Origin: Halocaridina rubra
Lineage: Eukaryota; Arthropoda; Malacostraca; Decapoda; Atyidae
Assembly (NCBI GenBank): GCA_037179515.1
Contig: JAXCGZ010022643.1
Span: forward strand, 297,001-361,000
Length of the DNA: 64,000 nt
Direction of reading: 5' to 3'
Part shown: piece after piece, positions 1 through 10,152 of the stretch
How the letters are laid out: every line of letters begins with the position of its first letter
How positions within the stretch are numbered: position 1 is the stretch's first letter
Program-made: the position numbers and the translations under genes
Notes under the pieces: model-generated
What the model was told of the DNA's origin: nothing
The model's input: only the letters and a program-made list of their open reading frames with translations
Database searches by the model: none

Positions 1-853
1 TCTGTGCTTACTGCAACATTAACACTCGTACTGTGAGGCTCATGGACCTTGAATCTCTTGACTTTGATGTTCTCTGGCTAAAAGTCTATCTCTCCACTAC
101 CACTATCATTCTTTGCTTCTGCTACTGTTCTCCAAACTCCACCGAGTTTGTGTCTTTCTTTGAATATCTTTCTCGTGCCATGAGTCCTTGCTATCTTCTC
201 ACCCACATGCCGAAGTTCTCTACATTGGAGACTTCAATGTACACCACAGTGAGTGGCTTCATTCTTCTCACACTGATGTGGGAGGAAGCGAGGCTCTTGC
301 TTTCTCCATTACTCACGATCTGGAGCAAATTATCAAACATCCTACTCGTGTTCCTGATCGTCACGAACATGCTGCTAACACTCTTGACCTTTTTTTTTAC
401 TTCTAACCCTTCAAACTACTCTTATTCCGTGCTTTCCCCTCTTGGTAAATCTGACCACTCTATGATCTCTGTCTCTTCCAATTTTCCTCCCCCACCACCA
501 ATCCACACACACAAACTCAACGCCGCCTTTGGCACTTCGAGCGACCTCAATATGAAAATTTGCGTAACTTTCTCTTTGACTTTCCATGGAATGACTACTG
601 CTTTCGGTCCCGCAACCCTGATCGGGTAGCTGTAAAAGTTGCCGAGATCGTGACCGCAGGAATGGAGGCGTACATCCCCTCTTCTACAAAAACTTTCTCT
701 CCCCCTAAACCTTGGTTTGACCGTGCCTGCTCCATGGCTATCCAGGCTAGGAATCAGGCTCACCGATCTTACCAAGCCTCTCCTTCCGGTTTAACTCGCT
801 CTGCTTTTATTATAGCTAGGAATCGCTGTACAGCTCAGATTCGAAGGTCTTAG
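1..853 (+). pseudogene. LINE endonuclease region, frameshifted and closed by a nonsense codon
   Basis: Pieces of an apurinic-type (exonuclease/endonuclease/phosphatase fold) endonuclease are visible in different frames: 'YIGDFNVHHSEW' near 215-250 and 'GKSDHSMIS' near 445-470, the two motifs carrying catalytic Asn/Asp and the terminal Asp-His. The reading frame shifts around 375-385 at a run of T. The linker toward the RT is open from 560, in the same frame as the RT, but ends at TAG 851-853. The second copy of this family (5113-5870, minus) has AAG at that codon, so the stop is a single nonsense change. Confidence 0.75.
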
Positions 854-2653
854 GCTTCCTTTATAAGAAGGAAAGTTGATGACCTTAACTCCTCTCCCAC
901 TGACAAATGCTTCTGGTCCTTAGCCAAAAACCTCTCCAAAAACTTCTGTAACTCAAGCTTTCCCCCTCTCATTCATTCTGATGGTTCTATAGCTTGCTCT
1001 CCCACTGACAAAGCCACTCTCTTTGGCTCTCATTTTTCTGCCAACTCTTCTATCAACGATTCCAGCGCACCTGTTCCTCAGTCTTTTCCCCTCTCTAACC
1101 CTATGCCCTCCCTTATCCTTTCTTCACGCAAAGTTCATAAGGTTCTTCACTCACTAAAGACAAACAAGGCATCTGGTCCCGATGGTATCCCTGCAAGGTT
1201 CCTTAAGGAGTTTGCAGATGAACTGGCTGCCGCGCTTTGCCGTCTTTTTCACCTCATTCTGTCAACCAGTATCTATCCTTCATCTTGGAAGCATGCTCTA
1301 GTTCAACCTGTTCCCAAGAAGGGTGACCGCTCTATTCCTTCTAACTACCGACCTATTGCTCTAACCTCCTCTATTGCTAAAGTTTTTGAAACTTTGCTCA
1401 ATGCTCACTTCTTGAAACGCCTTGAATCTAACTCACTTATCTCCGATCACCAGTACGGCTTCCGCAAGGCAAGATCCACTGGTGATCTCCTGTCCTATCT
1501 TACTCATGTATTGTCATCTTCTCTGAGGAACTATGGGGAATCCTTTGTTGTCGCCCTTGATATCTCTAAGGCTTTTGACAGAGTCTGGCACAAGGCTCTG
1601 TTGGCCAAACTCCCTGCCTATGGCTTTACCCCTTCTTTTTGTTCTCTGATTTCCAGTTTTCTTACTGACCGTTCTATATCTGTAGTTGTTGATGGCGCGA
1701 CATCTAGCCCTTTCTCTGTGTCCAGTGGTGTTCCACAGGGCTCTGTTCTTTCACCTACTCTCTTCCTTCTCTTCATCAATGATCTTCTACAATCCCCATC
1801 TTCCTCTCTTCTTCATGCCTTTGCCGATGATTCTACCCTTCACTTTTCCTCTGCCTTTTCTTCTCAACCTTCATCTGTTACTCGTAATCAATCTCGTATC
1901 ACTCTTTCTTCTACTCTTAACTCCGATTTGCAGAGAGTATCTGAATGGGGCACTCAAAATTTAGTTAAATTCAATGCCTCCAAGACACAGTTTCTGGCTA
2001 TCTCTTTATCTTCTTCTCCTCCTGATAACCCTATTGTCTTCAAAACTAATGAAATTTACCCAATTAACTCTATCAGTATATTAGGAATCCATATAGCCTC
2101 TAACTTGTCGTGGAGGAATCACATAATCCAAATTTCTAAATCTTCATCCAAAAAATTGGGGGTTTTGTTTCGTTTTCGTTATTACTTTTCCTCACTGCAG
2201 TTACTTAAAATTTACAAAGGTCTTATCCGCCCCTGCTTAGAATACTGCTCACACATCTGGGGTGCTTCTTCCTTTACTTATCTTCTTGATAGGGTTGAAT
2301 CTAAGGCAGTCAGACTCATTAATGATCCTTCTCTTACTTCTAACCTGGATTCTCTCTCTCTTCGCCGCAAGGTATCTTCCCTTTTGCTTTTCTATCGCTA
2401 CTACTTCCATCGCTGCTCTGATGAGTTGGCGAGTTGCATCCCTCCTCCACTGCCGAGGCCGCGTAACACTCGCCAAGCGGCCTCATCTCACAGGTACTGT
2501 GTGGAGATTTGTAGCTCGCGGATTGGTCGGTGCAGCGACTGCTTTTTCCCATCTACCTCCAGACTCTGGAACTCTCTTCCTCCTTCTGTCTTTCCTAGTT
2601 CTTATGACCTTTCATCCTTCAAAAAGCAGATCTATCGTCATCTCAGAGCCTAG
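854..2653 (+). CDS. LINE reverse transcriptase domain
   Basis: An uninterrupted frame of about 600 codons (first internal Met at 1103) encodes an RNA-directed DNA polymerase. Motifs in order: 'KASGPDGIPARFLK', 'NYRPIALTSSIAK', 'QYGFRKARST', 'VALDISKAFDRVWH' (first catalytic Asp), 'SGVPQGSVLSPTLF', and 'HAFADDSTLHF' (the catalytic FADD box). A thumb/C-terminal region with 'GLIRPCLEYCSHIWG' follows, and the end resembles 'LWNSLPPSVFPSSYDLSSFKK', typical of Jockey/I group LINEs. All catalytic residues are present, so this is a fairly young copy although the upstream endonuclease is broken. Confidence 0.88.
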   Translation, partial: ASFIRRKVDDLNSSPTDKCFWSLAKNLSKNFCNSSFPPLIHSDGSIACSPTDKATLFGSHFSANSSINDSSAPVPQSFPLSNPMPSLILSSRKVHKVLHSLKTNKASGPDGIPARFLKEFADELAAALCRLFHLILSTSIYPSSWKHALVQPVPKKGDRSIPSNYRPIALTSSIAKVFETLLNAHFLKRLESNSLISDHQYGFRKARSTGDLLSYLTHVLSSSLRNYGESFVVALDISKAFDRVWHKALLAKLPAYGFTPSFCSLISSFLTDRSISVVVDGATSSPFSVSSGVPQGSVLSPTLFLLFINDLLQSPSSSLLHAFADDSTLHFSSAFSSQPSSVTRNQSRITLSSTLNSDLQRVSEWGTQNLVKFNASKTQFLAISLSSSPPDNPIVFKTNEIYPINSISILGIHIASNLSWRNHIIQISKSSSKKLGVLFRFRYYFSSLQLLKIYKGLIRPCLEYCSHIWGASSFTYLLDRVESKAVRLINDPSLTSNLDSLSLRRKVSSLLLFYRYYFHRCSDELASCIPPPLPRPRNTRQAASSHRYCVEICSSRIGRCSDCFFPSTSRLWNSLPPSVFPSSYDLSSFKKQIYRHLRA

Positions 2654-2856
2654 TCCTCCATATCTCTGGGTCCTCTTTACTTTGACTGTTTTTTCTGTCT
2701 GTCGTTTTCCTTTGTGTGACATTACCTCTTCTCTGCCTTGCCCTTAACCTTTTTCTTTTCCTTCGTCTTGGTATTTTCTCGTGCCCGGGCCTTTGTTGAT
2801 GAGGGCAGTTTCTGCCTGTCCCGGTGTCACACTCTTAAAAAAAAAAAAAAAAAAAG

Positions 2857-3980
2857 GAACAAAAGTGGCCCTAAAACTGAACCCTGTGGAACTCCACTAC
2901 TAACTCTTCTCCATTCAGACACTGAGTGTCATACTCTAACCCTCTGTTCCCTTCCTTCTAAGTAAGTTTTTATCCATTCCAAAACATTTCCACTTATTCT
3001 AGCCATTGTTTGCAGCTTCCTAATAAGTCTCCCATGTGGAACAGTGTCAAATGCGTTCTGTAAGTCTAGGAATATGCAATCTGCCCAGCCTTCTCTTTCC
3101 TGTAAGATTTGGCTTACCTCATCATAAAATTCTAATAAGTTTGTTACTGTTGATCTACCTTCTCTGAAGCCATGTTGCCTCACTGACAAAAAGTTGAAGG
3201 ATTTCAAGTGAAGAGAGGTATGTTTCCTTAGTAGTTTCTCCGTAACTTTGCAAACTATGCTGGTCAAGGAAACTGGTCTATAGTTCAGAGCCGTATCTCT
3301 CCTTCGCTTTCTGAAGATAGGTATCACATTTGCTTGTTTCCAGCATCTTGGAATCTCCCCTGACTCCAGTGACTTTTTAAATATGATACTTAGTGCCACT
3401 GATATTGAGTTTGCGCATTTTTTAAGCACTTGAGGGGATATGTCATCAGGACCTGTAGCTTTATGAACATCTAAATCCATCAGCGCTTTGCATACCTCTG
3501 TGGCTGTAAGGTTGATGTTCTCTAATACTGGCCCTTGAGCTTCTATCTCAGCAATCTGAGGGGGTGGGGTATTTTCTGTAAATACTGACTGAAACTCCTT
3601 GTTCAGTTCTTTGCAGATCTCTTCATCCATCTCAGTGATGCTTCCATCCACTCTCTTTAGCCTTAAAACCTGTTCTTTTACCTTCAGTTTTCCTCTGATA
3701 AAGCTGTGGAAAAGCTTGGGATATTTCCTTCCTGGTGATGTCCCTCTCATAGTTTCTCTCTGCCTCTCTCCTTTTAGTTAGGTAGTCATTTCTTGCTCTT
3801 TTGTAGGTTTGCCAGGCATTTATGTTTTTTCTCCTCCTATACCTTTTCCAGCATTTGTCTCTCCACTCCTTAGCTCTTTTACACCCATTATCGAAACATT
3901 TCTCTCTGGCATGAATTACACCTACTTTGGTGACAGGTATGCAGCAATCTACTATCTTCCCATATTTCTCACAAAAGATG
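2857..3980 (-). pseudogene. CR1-like LINE reverse transcriptase, N-terminal half
   Basis: The frame 3750-2929 carries 'KATGPDDISPQVLKK', 'NYRPVSLTSIVCK', 'RQHGFREGRSTVTNLLEF', 'CIFLDLQNAFDTVPH' and 'LEGREQRV', i.e. RT blocks up to the first catalytic Asp. A stop then interrupts the frame, and the sequence continues as 'HSVSEWRRVSSGVPQGSVLG' to 2857, where it is cut. The FADD block is missing. Between 3751 and 3980 the linker to the endonuclease is frameshifted. The copy is therefore inactive. Confidence 0.82.
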
Positions 3981-3982
3981 TC

Positions 3983-4825
3983 TTACATTTCTTGTACAGA
4001 TTTGTTGTAAAATAAGGTTCTCCAGTCAATAACTGCAAAAAGCTCATTTATTTTGATGTAATCTCCTTTCTGATAGTTCCTCCTCATGTCCTCGGTGCCT
4101 CTACTCTCAGGCAGAATATCTTCAATGATATATTCCATCAACAACACACAGTGGTCACTCTTTCCAATTGGTGGTTCATACTCAATTTTTTCAATATCCA
4201 ACACATTATCTGTGAATACTAGATCAAGTAGTGATGGCTCATCCCCACCCCTGGCCCTCGTTGGTTCCATTATATGTTGGTGTAGGAAATTCCCTTGTAC
4301 GCAATCTAGGAATCTTGCCCCGAATGAGTCCTTACCACTGTGGGGGTCAAGATTTATCCAATCTATCTCTTTATGATTAAAATCTCCCATATTCAAAATC
4401 CTACATTTTTTCTCCCGTGCCATGTTAACAACTGAGTTTATGACTTCAATAGTACCTATATGACTTTCCTCATAAACTTCAAGCCTATTCTGGTTCCTTG
4501 GTGGGTTATATACAACAGTTATTATAATGCTCTCTGACCCAGTATTTATGCGAGCAACAAGAAATTCCTTGAACTCACTTTCTATAGCCAAGTTTATTTC
4601 TTCAACTTGAATCCTTTCACTTATGAGCAGTGCTATCCCTCCACCAGTCCTCTCAGATCTTTCAACCCTTAATATTCTGAAGCCCTTAGGAAAAACTGTG
4701 ACACTGTTTATGTCCTCACTCAACTTAGTCTCTGTAATTGCTACTATATCTGCCTTACTGTTGTGAATCCTATTTTTTATTTCTACTGCCTTACCAGCTA
4801 ATCCATCAGCATTTGTGTATAACAA
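3983..4825 (-). pseudogene. CR1-like LINE endonuclease domain
   Basis: The 280-residue frame reads through an endonuclease/exonuclease/phosphatase domain: 'YTNADGLAGKAVEI' at the start (first catalytic Asn), 'ADIVAITETKL' (catalytic Glu), 'ERTGGGIALLIS', 'ILNMGDFNHKEIDW' (Asp and Asn), 'LLDLVFTD' and 'GKSDHCVLL' (terminal Asp-His). The catalytic set looks complete, but the downstream RT is truncated. The ORF1 tail lies just upstream in another frame (stop at 4828). Confidence 0.85.
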
Positions 4826-4827
4826 TC

Positions 4828-6213
4828 TTAATGAGGCCCCATCCCCTGATCTTCTGGCATTATCTTCTTTATCTCCCCTTTGTCTGGAAGAACTCTGAAA
4901 TGAAAATTTTTCTTCTCTTCTTCATTTCTTTCCTCATTTAACCTTCTTGCCTCTTCCAACAAGTTTTTTATCTTTCCCATCTCTTCCTGTGTTCTGTATC
5001 GTCTAATGAACACGTCTTTGAATTCCTGAAGGTCTTTTAGACTTTTTTTTCTCAACAATATTTCCCTACATGTTTCCCCTCTCTCAAAGGTTACTTTTGT
5101 TGGTAAGTAAGGTGTGCTGGAATCATTGATAGAAGAGCTGGCAGAAAAATGAGAGCCAAATAGAGTGGCTCTGTCAGTGGGAGAGCAAGGTATAGAACCA
5201 TCAGAATGAATGAGAGGGGGAAAGCTTGAGTTACAGAAGTTTTTGGAGAGGTTTTTGGCTAAGGACCAGAAGCATTTGTCAGTGGGGGAGGAGTTAAGGT
5301 AATCAACTTTCCTTCTTATAAAGGAAGCCTTAGACCTTTGAATCTGAGCAGTACAGCGATTCCTAGCTATAATAAAAGCAGAGCGAGTTAAATCGGAAAG
5401 AGAGGCAAGGTAAGATCGGAGAGCCTGATTCCTAGTCTGGATAGCCATGGAGCAGGCACGGTCAAGCCAAGGTTTAGGGGGAGAGAAAGTTTTTGTAGAA
5501 GAGGGGATGTACGCCTCCATTCCCGCAGTCATGATCTCGGCAACTTTTAGAGCTACCTGATCAGGGTTGCGGGGCCGAAAGCAGTAGTCATCCCATGGGA
5601 AGTCAAAGAGAAACATACGCAAATTTTCACGTTGGGTACGCTCAAAGTGCCAAAGGCGGCGCTGAGTAGGAGGGATTGGTGGTAGGGGAGCGGAAATGGA
5701 AAAGATTGAGATCATAGAGTGGTCAGATTTACCAAGAGGGGAAAGCACAGAATAAGAGTAGTTTGAAGGGTTAGAAGTAAAAAATAGGTCAAGAGTGTTT
5801 GCAGCATGTTCGTGACGAACAGGATCGCAAGTAGGATGTTTGATAATTTGCTCCAGATTGTGAGTAATAGAAGGCCGAATCCTTATATTTCCACAACCAG
5901 CTATTTCCTGCAGTATTCTGGCTAGGTATACAGCCGTCTCAAGACAATCCAGTAAAGCCAATGCCTCCGTGGACAGAGTGGACTTAACTACCCGTCTGAT
6001 CCTTTTTGACTGCCAGTAGATGGGGCATCTTTTTGCTTCATCATTCTGCAAAAATGTGATAGAACTTCCTTGTGACCCACTACCCACCAGGTTAGCAAAA
6101 GAAGCAACTGAAAAGCACTCAAGGTAACAATTCTCAAGCCTTGACATATGCAGCCGAACGTTGTCTGTCTTCGCTCTAGATACAACCTTGTTAAGTTGCA
6201 AGATGTCAGCCAC
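4828..6213 (-). pseudogene. 461-codon chimeric ORF across three mobile elements
   Basis: One open frame runs through three unrelated pieces. Residues about 1-113 (6213-5871) are the end of a Copia-type polyprotein with an RNase H-like segment ('YWQSKRIRRVVKSTLSTEA'). Residues about 114-367 (5870-5113) are a Jockey-like LINE fragment covering the endonuclease end and pre-RT linker ('LEQIIKHPT', 'GKSDHSMIS', 'FSPPKPWLDRACS'). The last ~94 residues (5112-4828) are a charged, probably coiled-coil ORF1 tail of the CR1-like LINE ('RRYRTQEEMGKIKNLLEEAR'). The fusion is best explained by nested insertions or recombination that happened to preserve frame; I see no promoter or splice evidence that it is a gene. 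Confidence 0.7.
5113..5870 (-). mobile_element. Jockey-like LINE internal fragment (second copy)
   Basis: Antisense to, and closely matching, positions about 310-1065 of the first LINE: endonuclease C-terminus, 'SDHSMIS' motif, then the linker up to 'LFGSHFSASSSINDSS'. Both ends are abrupt and lack an A tail, so it is an internal piece sandwiched between the Copia-like element and the CR1-like LINE. Unlike the first copy it has no stop in this stretch, which helps identify the nonsense codon at 851-853. Confidence 0.82.
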
Positions 6214-7216
6214 TGTTGTTGGTTACATGCTGCACTCAGTTCACACATGTCAAAGGCAATGTCTGGATGGGTATTAGTGGCAATCCAATTTAAACGGCTA
6301 CCAGTGCTCTGTATTCCAATCTTTCCAACTCTGACACTTCTTCCGTCTTCACATTTGCCCTTTTATTACTGAGTCTCATGGGAGTCAAGGTGGATGCATA
6401 ATCTAGCTGGTCCAATGTAAAGCTGCCATCTTTGTATGAGGTGATGTTCAAACTTTCATACTTAAACGTATTTGACACAGAGCTCCCAATCAGGGAAACT
6501 TGCTCCAACTGCTCTATCACTTTACTCTTGAACTCTGGAGTCCCCAGCAACAGAAAATAACCCACATAAATACAGATCACGCCCTCTATCCTGCCATTCC
6601 ATCTCCAGTAAAATAATGCTGGATCCAGTGAGCACACCTGAGTGCCGAGATCTGTTAACTGGTCTTTTACTCCGAATAACCAATGGCGGGGTGCATCACA
6701 CAAGCCACGTAAAGTCTTTCTCAGCTTCCATTGCCGGCCATCGGCGAACTCCGGAGGAGGGCATAGATATATGTCCCTACTTATTTCATTGCCCTGCAAA
6801 TAGGCTGTCTGAACATCCAAGGAGAGATAGGTCCAACCCATGGCCGCAGTAAGTGATTATGCCAAATGCATGACTTCCTTCAAGCATGTCGGGGAATCCG
6901 TGCTAAGTTCAAGCGTGTCCTCCTCAAATCTACTCACCACAAGGCGTGCCTTCACCACAATTCGTCCTCCCTTTACTTTCTCCGTCACAATCCACCGCAC
7001 AGATAGAATCTTTTGACCGACATCTACCTCTTCATAGACTTTATTGTCCCACCAGTTTTGTATTTCTTTTTCCTTAGCACACATCACCTCCTCAGAGTTG
7101 AAGAGAAATGTCATTTCTGTACCCTCATTGACAATCTTCGAGATCCTAAAATTTCGGTACAGATACGCCCAAGAGATGCTCCCATCAGAATCCCAACAAA
7201 AATTGTAACACACCAC
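5988..7216 (-). pseudogene. Copia-type reverse transcriptase/RNase H remnant
   Basis: Segments in successive frames: 7216-6857 carries the RT start ('EEVDVGQKILSVRWIVTEKV', 'VVKARLVVSRFEEDT'), 6841-6290 the palm ('LSLDVQTAYLQG' with first catalytic Asp, 'CDAPRHW'), and below 6248 the RNase H part. The catalytic YVDD box is replaced by 'YVGYFL', so both Asp residues are gone and the polymerase would be inactive even without the frameshifts. Confidence 0.82.
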
Positions 7217-7637
7217 TCTCTATGAATGCCTTGTATTGCTGACCTACAATAAGGTATGAAGGCTGCTGTAGCACAGGCACTCCTTAGGGCTCTCCTGACC
7301 TATCATCATCCTTTGCCTCCGGTTCACATTGCCCATCGTCACTCTTGGACCCCTCTGTGTGCCCGTGCTCTCTAGACACCACTGGTTCTGGCTCTACATC
7401 CTTATACTGCATGGTCCCATCCGCATCACTGTCTCTTACCTCCCTAGCAGAAACTGGAACCCGTGCCAGCCAACATGCCTGGGCCCTCACATAAACTCCC
7501 CCATGCCTCACTAAGACTTGCTTTCCATCTCTGCAAATTACAATCCCGGGTCCATGTTACTCGTAAGTGTCATGTCTCTTGTAAAAAACCTCATCACCAT
7601 TCTGTACATTATCAAGGTCACTGGCACAAATGTTGTG

Positions 7638-8501
7638 TCATACTGCCCTGGCCAGACGATCATCAGATTCATTTTTAAAAAATTTTTTCCTTGCTAGATG
7701 AAGAGCATTCATATTGTTCCTCACAATTTCTGATGTCCCAGTATCTTCCAGTGCAGGGGAAGCATTGGCATATATCTTGGGAAGTCCTGGGTTGTGACCA
7801 AACACGAGCTGATTAGGGGATAATCCAGAGAAATTAGTGAGGGCATTTCTCGCCGACACTGCCCAGGCAAAGGCAACCTCCAAGTCACATTTAGTTTCGT
7901 CTATGATTTTTCTAATTACCTCATATAACCGCTCACGCAATCCATTGCTCCAGGGGCTTTCGGCTGCAGTGGCCATAATTTTGATAATGAATGCCTCTCC
8001 CAGTGCCTGCATCTCTTTATTGTTAAATTCACATTCATTCCCCAATAGGATTTTCCCTGGTGCTCCAAATATAACAAACCAACTCTGGAACAGGGCCTTG
8101 AAATGGTGGCAGCCCATTTATCCTCAATAAGTGTAGCTGTACAGTACCGTGTAGCCAAGTCAATGATGACAAGAAAATATTTTACACCCCAAACCTTAAG
8201 GTCAAAGGCAATGGCCTCACTGAACCAAGATGCCATAGGCAAACTGACTACAAGGACGTGGTCCCTCCTTTCCAAATCTACTACAAATTTCACACTACTA
8301 GGTTACCTTACAGACTGCCTGTTCTAGTTCTGAGTCCTTGATCCCTGCATTAGTAATGAGTTTCATTAGCTTAGATGCTGTAGGGTGTCCAAACTTTCTA
8401 TGTAGCTTGTAATCCGTCTTCCTAACATCTCTCCCCTGCAAGGCAGCCAAGGCAATCACTCCACCCAACTCCTGCACTAGACATGCTGATATTGGTAACA
8501 A
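7638..8501 (-). pseudogene. Copia-type integrase remnant (pre-integrase zinc finger plus core)
   Basis: Frame 8501-8298 has the GAG-pre-integrase segment ('YKLHRKFGHPTASKLMKL'). Overlapping frames 8293-7916 and 8117-7638 carry the integrase core: 'YFLVIIDLATRY' (first Asp), then 'GNECEFNNKEM' where the second Asp is expected (here 'NECEF' rather than 'NDCEF'-like), and 'SPWSNGLRERLYEVI' where the Glu of D,D-35-E would follow the 'NG' motif. A frameshift near 8100 separates the first Asp from the rest. Non-functional. Confidence 0.8.
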
Positions 8502-9022
8502 ATAGTGGCCTCATACAGATGTGTGCAAATCTATAATCCTTCCTTGAATATTGGTCAGTTGCAAAGTTAATTAACATCTTCGACTTTTTCATCGACCACC
8601 CACTCAGGAGTAATGGGATGTTACAATCCACCATGCTCAGTTGCAACCTCCGCTTTCATACCACCACTAAAACATGGCAGAGTGACTCGCTTGAGGGAGG
8701 GAATGGTGGCCCCATCGATAAGTGTAAATGTGGCAGCCGACGATTCTTCAATTATGCCCGTCCTCTCATAATCACTGAGGATTTTCACGAAATTATGGAA
8801 CCAAGTACTGCCACACACTGTTGTAGAGCACCCTAAGTTTCAAACTGCACAACCAGCAGACTCCACTACAAGCTTTGCGAGCTTTTCCTTGCCTCTGGCA
8901 TAACCTGTAAATAATGACAGATATACTGCCTCATTGTCCCCTTCATTAGGCATATTTTCATATGTATCTGGGAAGTTCCATGCCCAGTGGAATCGTGAGT
9001 CACATATTAAGCACCTCGACAA
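8502..9022 (-). pseudogene. Copia-type zinc knuckle and protease remnant
   Basis: Frame 9022-8840 contains 'CLICDSRFHWAWNF', a CX2CX4H knuckle whose last Cys has become Asn. Frame 8818-8621 begins 'MCGSTWFHNFVKIL', and continues with 'FTLIDGATIPSLKRVTLP', followed in another frame by 'NIPLLLSGWSMKKSKM' near 8620-8560. These are the aspartic-protease region of a Copia element; the catalytic DSG/DTG triad lies in the broken stretch between 8840 and 8820 and is not readable. Confidence 0.68.
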
Positions 9023-9053
9023 CTTCCTATCTGGCCCTAGAGTATTCTGCCTT

Positions 9054-9735
9054 TTACTTGTGGACAGACGGGGGCATCCCCTTAACCTGGTTGATAGTCT
9101 TCCCTATGACCACCTCAGGACATACACCTCTTACCATAAGTGCCTCTTCCTTCTTAAAGTCACCTCCCACTTCCTCCACCAGGAAGATTGGTTCACATTT
9201 CACTCCACCTCCACCAACAGCGCAAGGCTGTACACTAATATCCCTAGCAAATATTCTGGTCAAAGCAGCTTTCATGCTTTTATATGTCACATCAGAGTTG
9301 GCCGACATCACCAATTGCTGCTCACTGTCACTCAACTTGCATGAGGCAAGTAGCATGAAATCCATAACTGAGTCTGGGAGTGTCATACCTTGGGAAGTAA
9401 ACATAAAATACGTATTTTCAAGTACTGAGACAAATTTCCTAATATCTTGGTCACTTTGCCTCCTTAAATTATACAAATCCTGGAATGCTGCAAACTTCCT
9501 CCACCCCACGTCAACCAAAAACAAACTATCAAGTTTATCTAACAATATCTTAACACCATCATCACTTTCCAAATCCTTAATCTCAATCCCAGAAGAAGCC
9601 AACCTCGCCCTTCCTTCAAGTGACAAATGAATGGCTAATGTCTGTTTTTTCTTTGGCAAATCCATTAATTTACACCAGATCTCAATATTTTTCCTCCAAA
9701 TTTCGGTGGCCTCTTGCTGCTGCTAGATGACACCA
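9054..9735 (-). pseudogene. Copia-type gag (UBN2-like) remnant
   Basis: A start at 9735 ('MVSSSSKRPPKFGG') shifts frame after about 12 codons and continues as 'RKNIEIWCKLMDLPKKKQ' through 9665-9054. The body has the UBN2/gag pattern: 'ALTRIFARDI' and 'DLYNLRRQSDQDIRKFVS' are typical of the capsid-like domain. The start is chosen because it lies 20 nt downstream of the primer-binding site. The frame closes at 9054 before the zinc knuckle. Confidence 0.75.
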
Positions 9736-9754
9736 TTGTTGATCTCGGAACCAC

Positions 9755-9766
9755 GCTCTGCTACCA
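9755..9766 (-). promoter_or_regulatory. Primer-binding site, initiator tRNA-Met type
   Basis: Minus-strand TGGTAGCAGAGC is 12 nt perfectly complementary to the 3' end (including CCA) of arthropod initiator tRNA-Met as I recall it. It begins one base after the proposed LTR end (ACA at 9768), exactly where reverse transcription of an LTR element is primed. Confidence 0.8.
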
Positions 9767-9767
9767 A

Positions 9768-10152
9768 TGTTAAGAAATGCTTACTCACCAGCACAAGTTG
9801 TCTTGACCCACCATAACCACCCCAGGTAGTCCAACTCGACTCCAATACACTGGCAGGTCATTATGTCTAAATTTAACTAGGAAGTCCAGGAGCATCAGTC
9901 TACTATACAGTTGCATCCTTAGCTCAAATCTTAGCTAAGTCTCTTAGTCCTCTAACCGCTCTCTCTGCCCAGCTGACCCACATAAACATATCATTAGTAA
10001 ATATGGCGGCAGTCGTGACATCCTTAGCAAACGCGATAGCTTACACAAACTAACATGACTGGTCTTATGTATTGAAGGACATTGCACAGCCCTGTCTGAA
10101 ATTAATAAGGTTAGAGGATCATTGTGGGTCAATAAGAAACCAGTTCCTTACA
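9768..10152 (-). repeat. Probable 5' LTR of the Copia-like element
   Basis: On the minus strand the segment starts TGTAAGGAACTGG at 10152 and ends ATTTCTTAACA at 9768, giving TG...CA ends and short imperfect terminal inverted repeats (TGTAAGGAACTG against TGTTAAGAAATG). Its inner end is fixed by the primer-binding site; the outer end is inferred from the TG and the matching inverted repeat. No second LTR is present to confirm it. Confidence 0.6.

Larger units (their letters stand above)
1..2856 (+). mobile_element. Jockey-like non-LTR retrotransposon (LINE), 5'-truncated by window edge
   Basis: The stretch encodes an endonuclease remnant followed by a reverse transcriptase in the same strand, then a short 3' UTR (2654-2837) and an A tract at about 2838-2856, the expected layout of a LINE that moves by target-primed reverse transcription. 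The A tract abuts minus-strand CR1-like LINE sequence, so this element appears to have inserted into, or joined to, that copy. Three other fragments of the same family occur in the window (5113-5870, 17030-17745 and 21115-22030, all minus). The family name is inferred from RT motifs; I or Nimb clades are alternatives. Confidence 0.85.
2857..5112 (-). mobile_element. CR1/L2-like LINE, 3' part lost
   Basis: On the minus strand the order is ORF1 tail (5112-4828), endonuclease (4825-3983) and the first half of the reverse transcriptase (about 3980-2857). The element stops abruptly inside the RT, just after the 'GVPQGSVLGPLLF' motif, where the A tail of the plus-strand Jockey-like LINE begins. A second copy of the family at 61741-63345 carries the missing 3' half, which allows the break to be placed exactly. 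Confidence 0.85.
5871..9767 (-). mobile_element. Copia-like LTR retrotransposon internal region, decayed
   Basis: Reading minus strand from 9735 downward the order is gag, CCHC zinc knuckle, protease, integrase, reverse transcriptase, RNase H: the Ty1/Copia order (integrase before RT). Every domain is broken by stops or frameshifts. The 5' LTR lies at 9768-10152 with a primer-binding site next to it; the 3' end and 3' LTR are missing because Jockey-like LINE sequence starts at about 5870. Confidence 0.85.

Noticed and set aside
2262..2747. 161-codon plus-strand frame overlapping the LINE
   Set aside because: Out-of-frame shadow of the RT C-terminus; the same shadow recurs in the other LINE fragments (e.g. 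17237-17632).
7013..9630. Plus-strand frames of 70-222 codons across the Copia-like element
   Set aside because: They lie antisense to recognisable gag, integrase and RT remnants and show no motif of their own.
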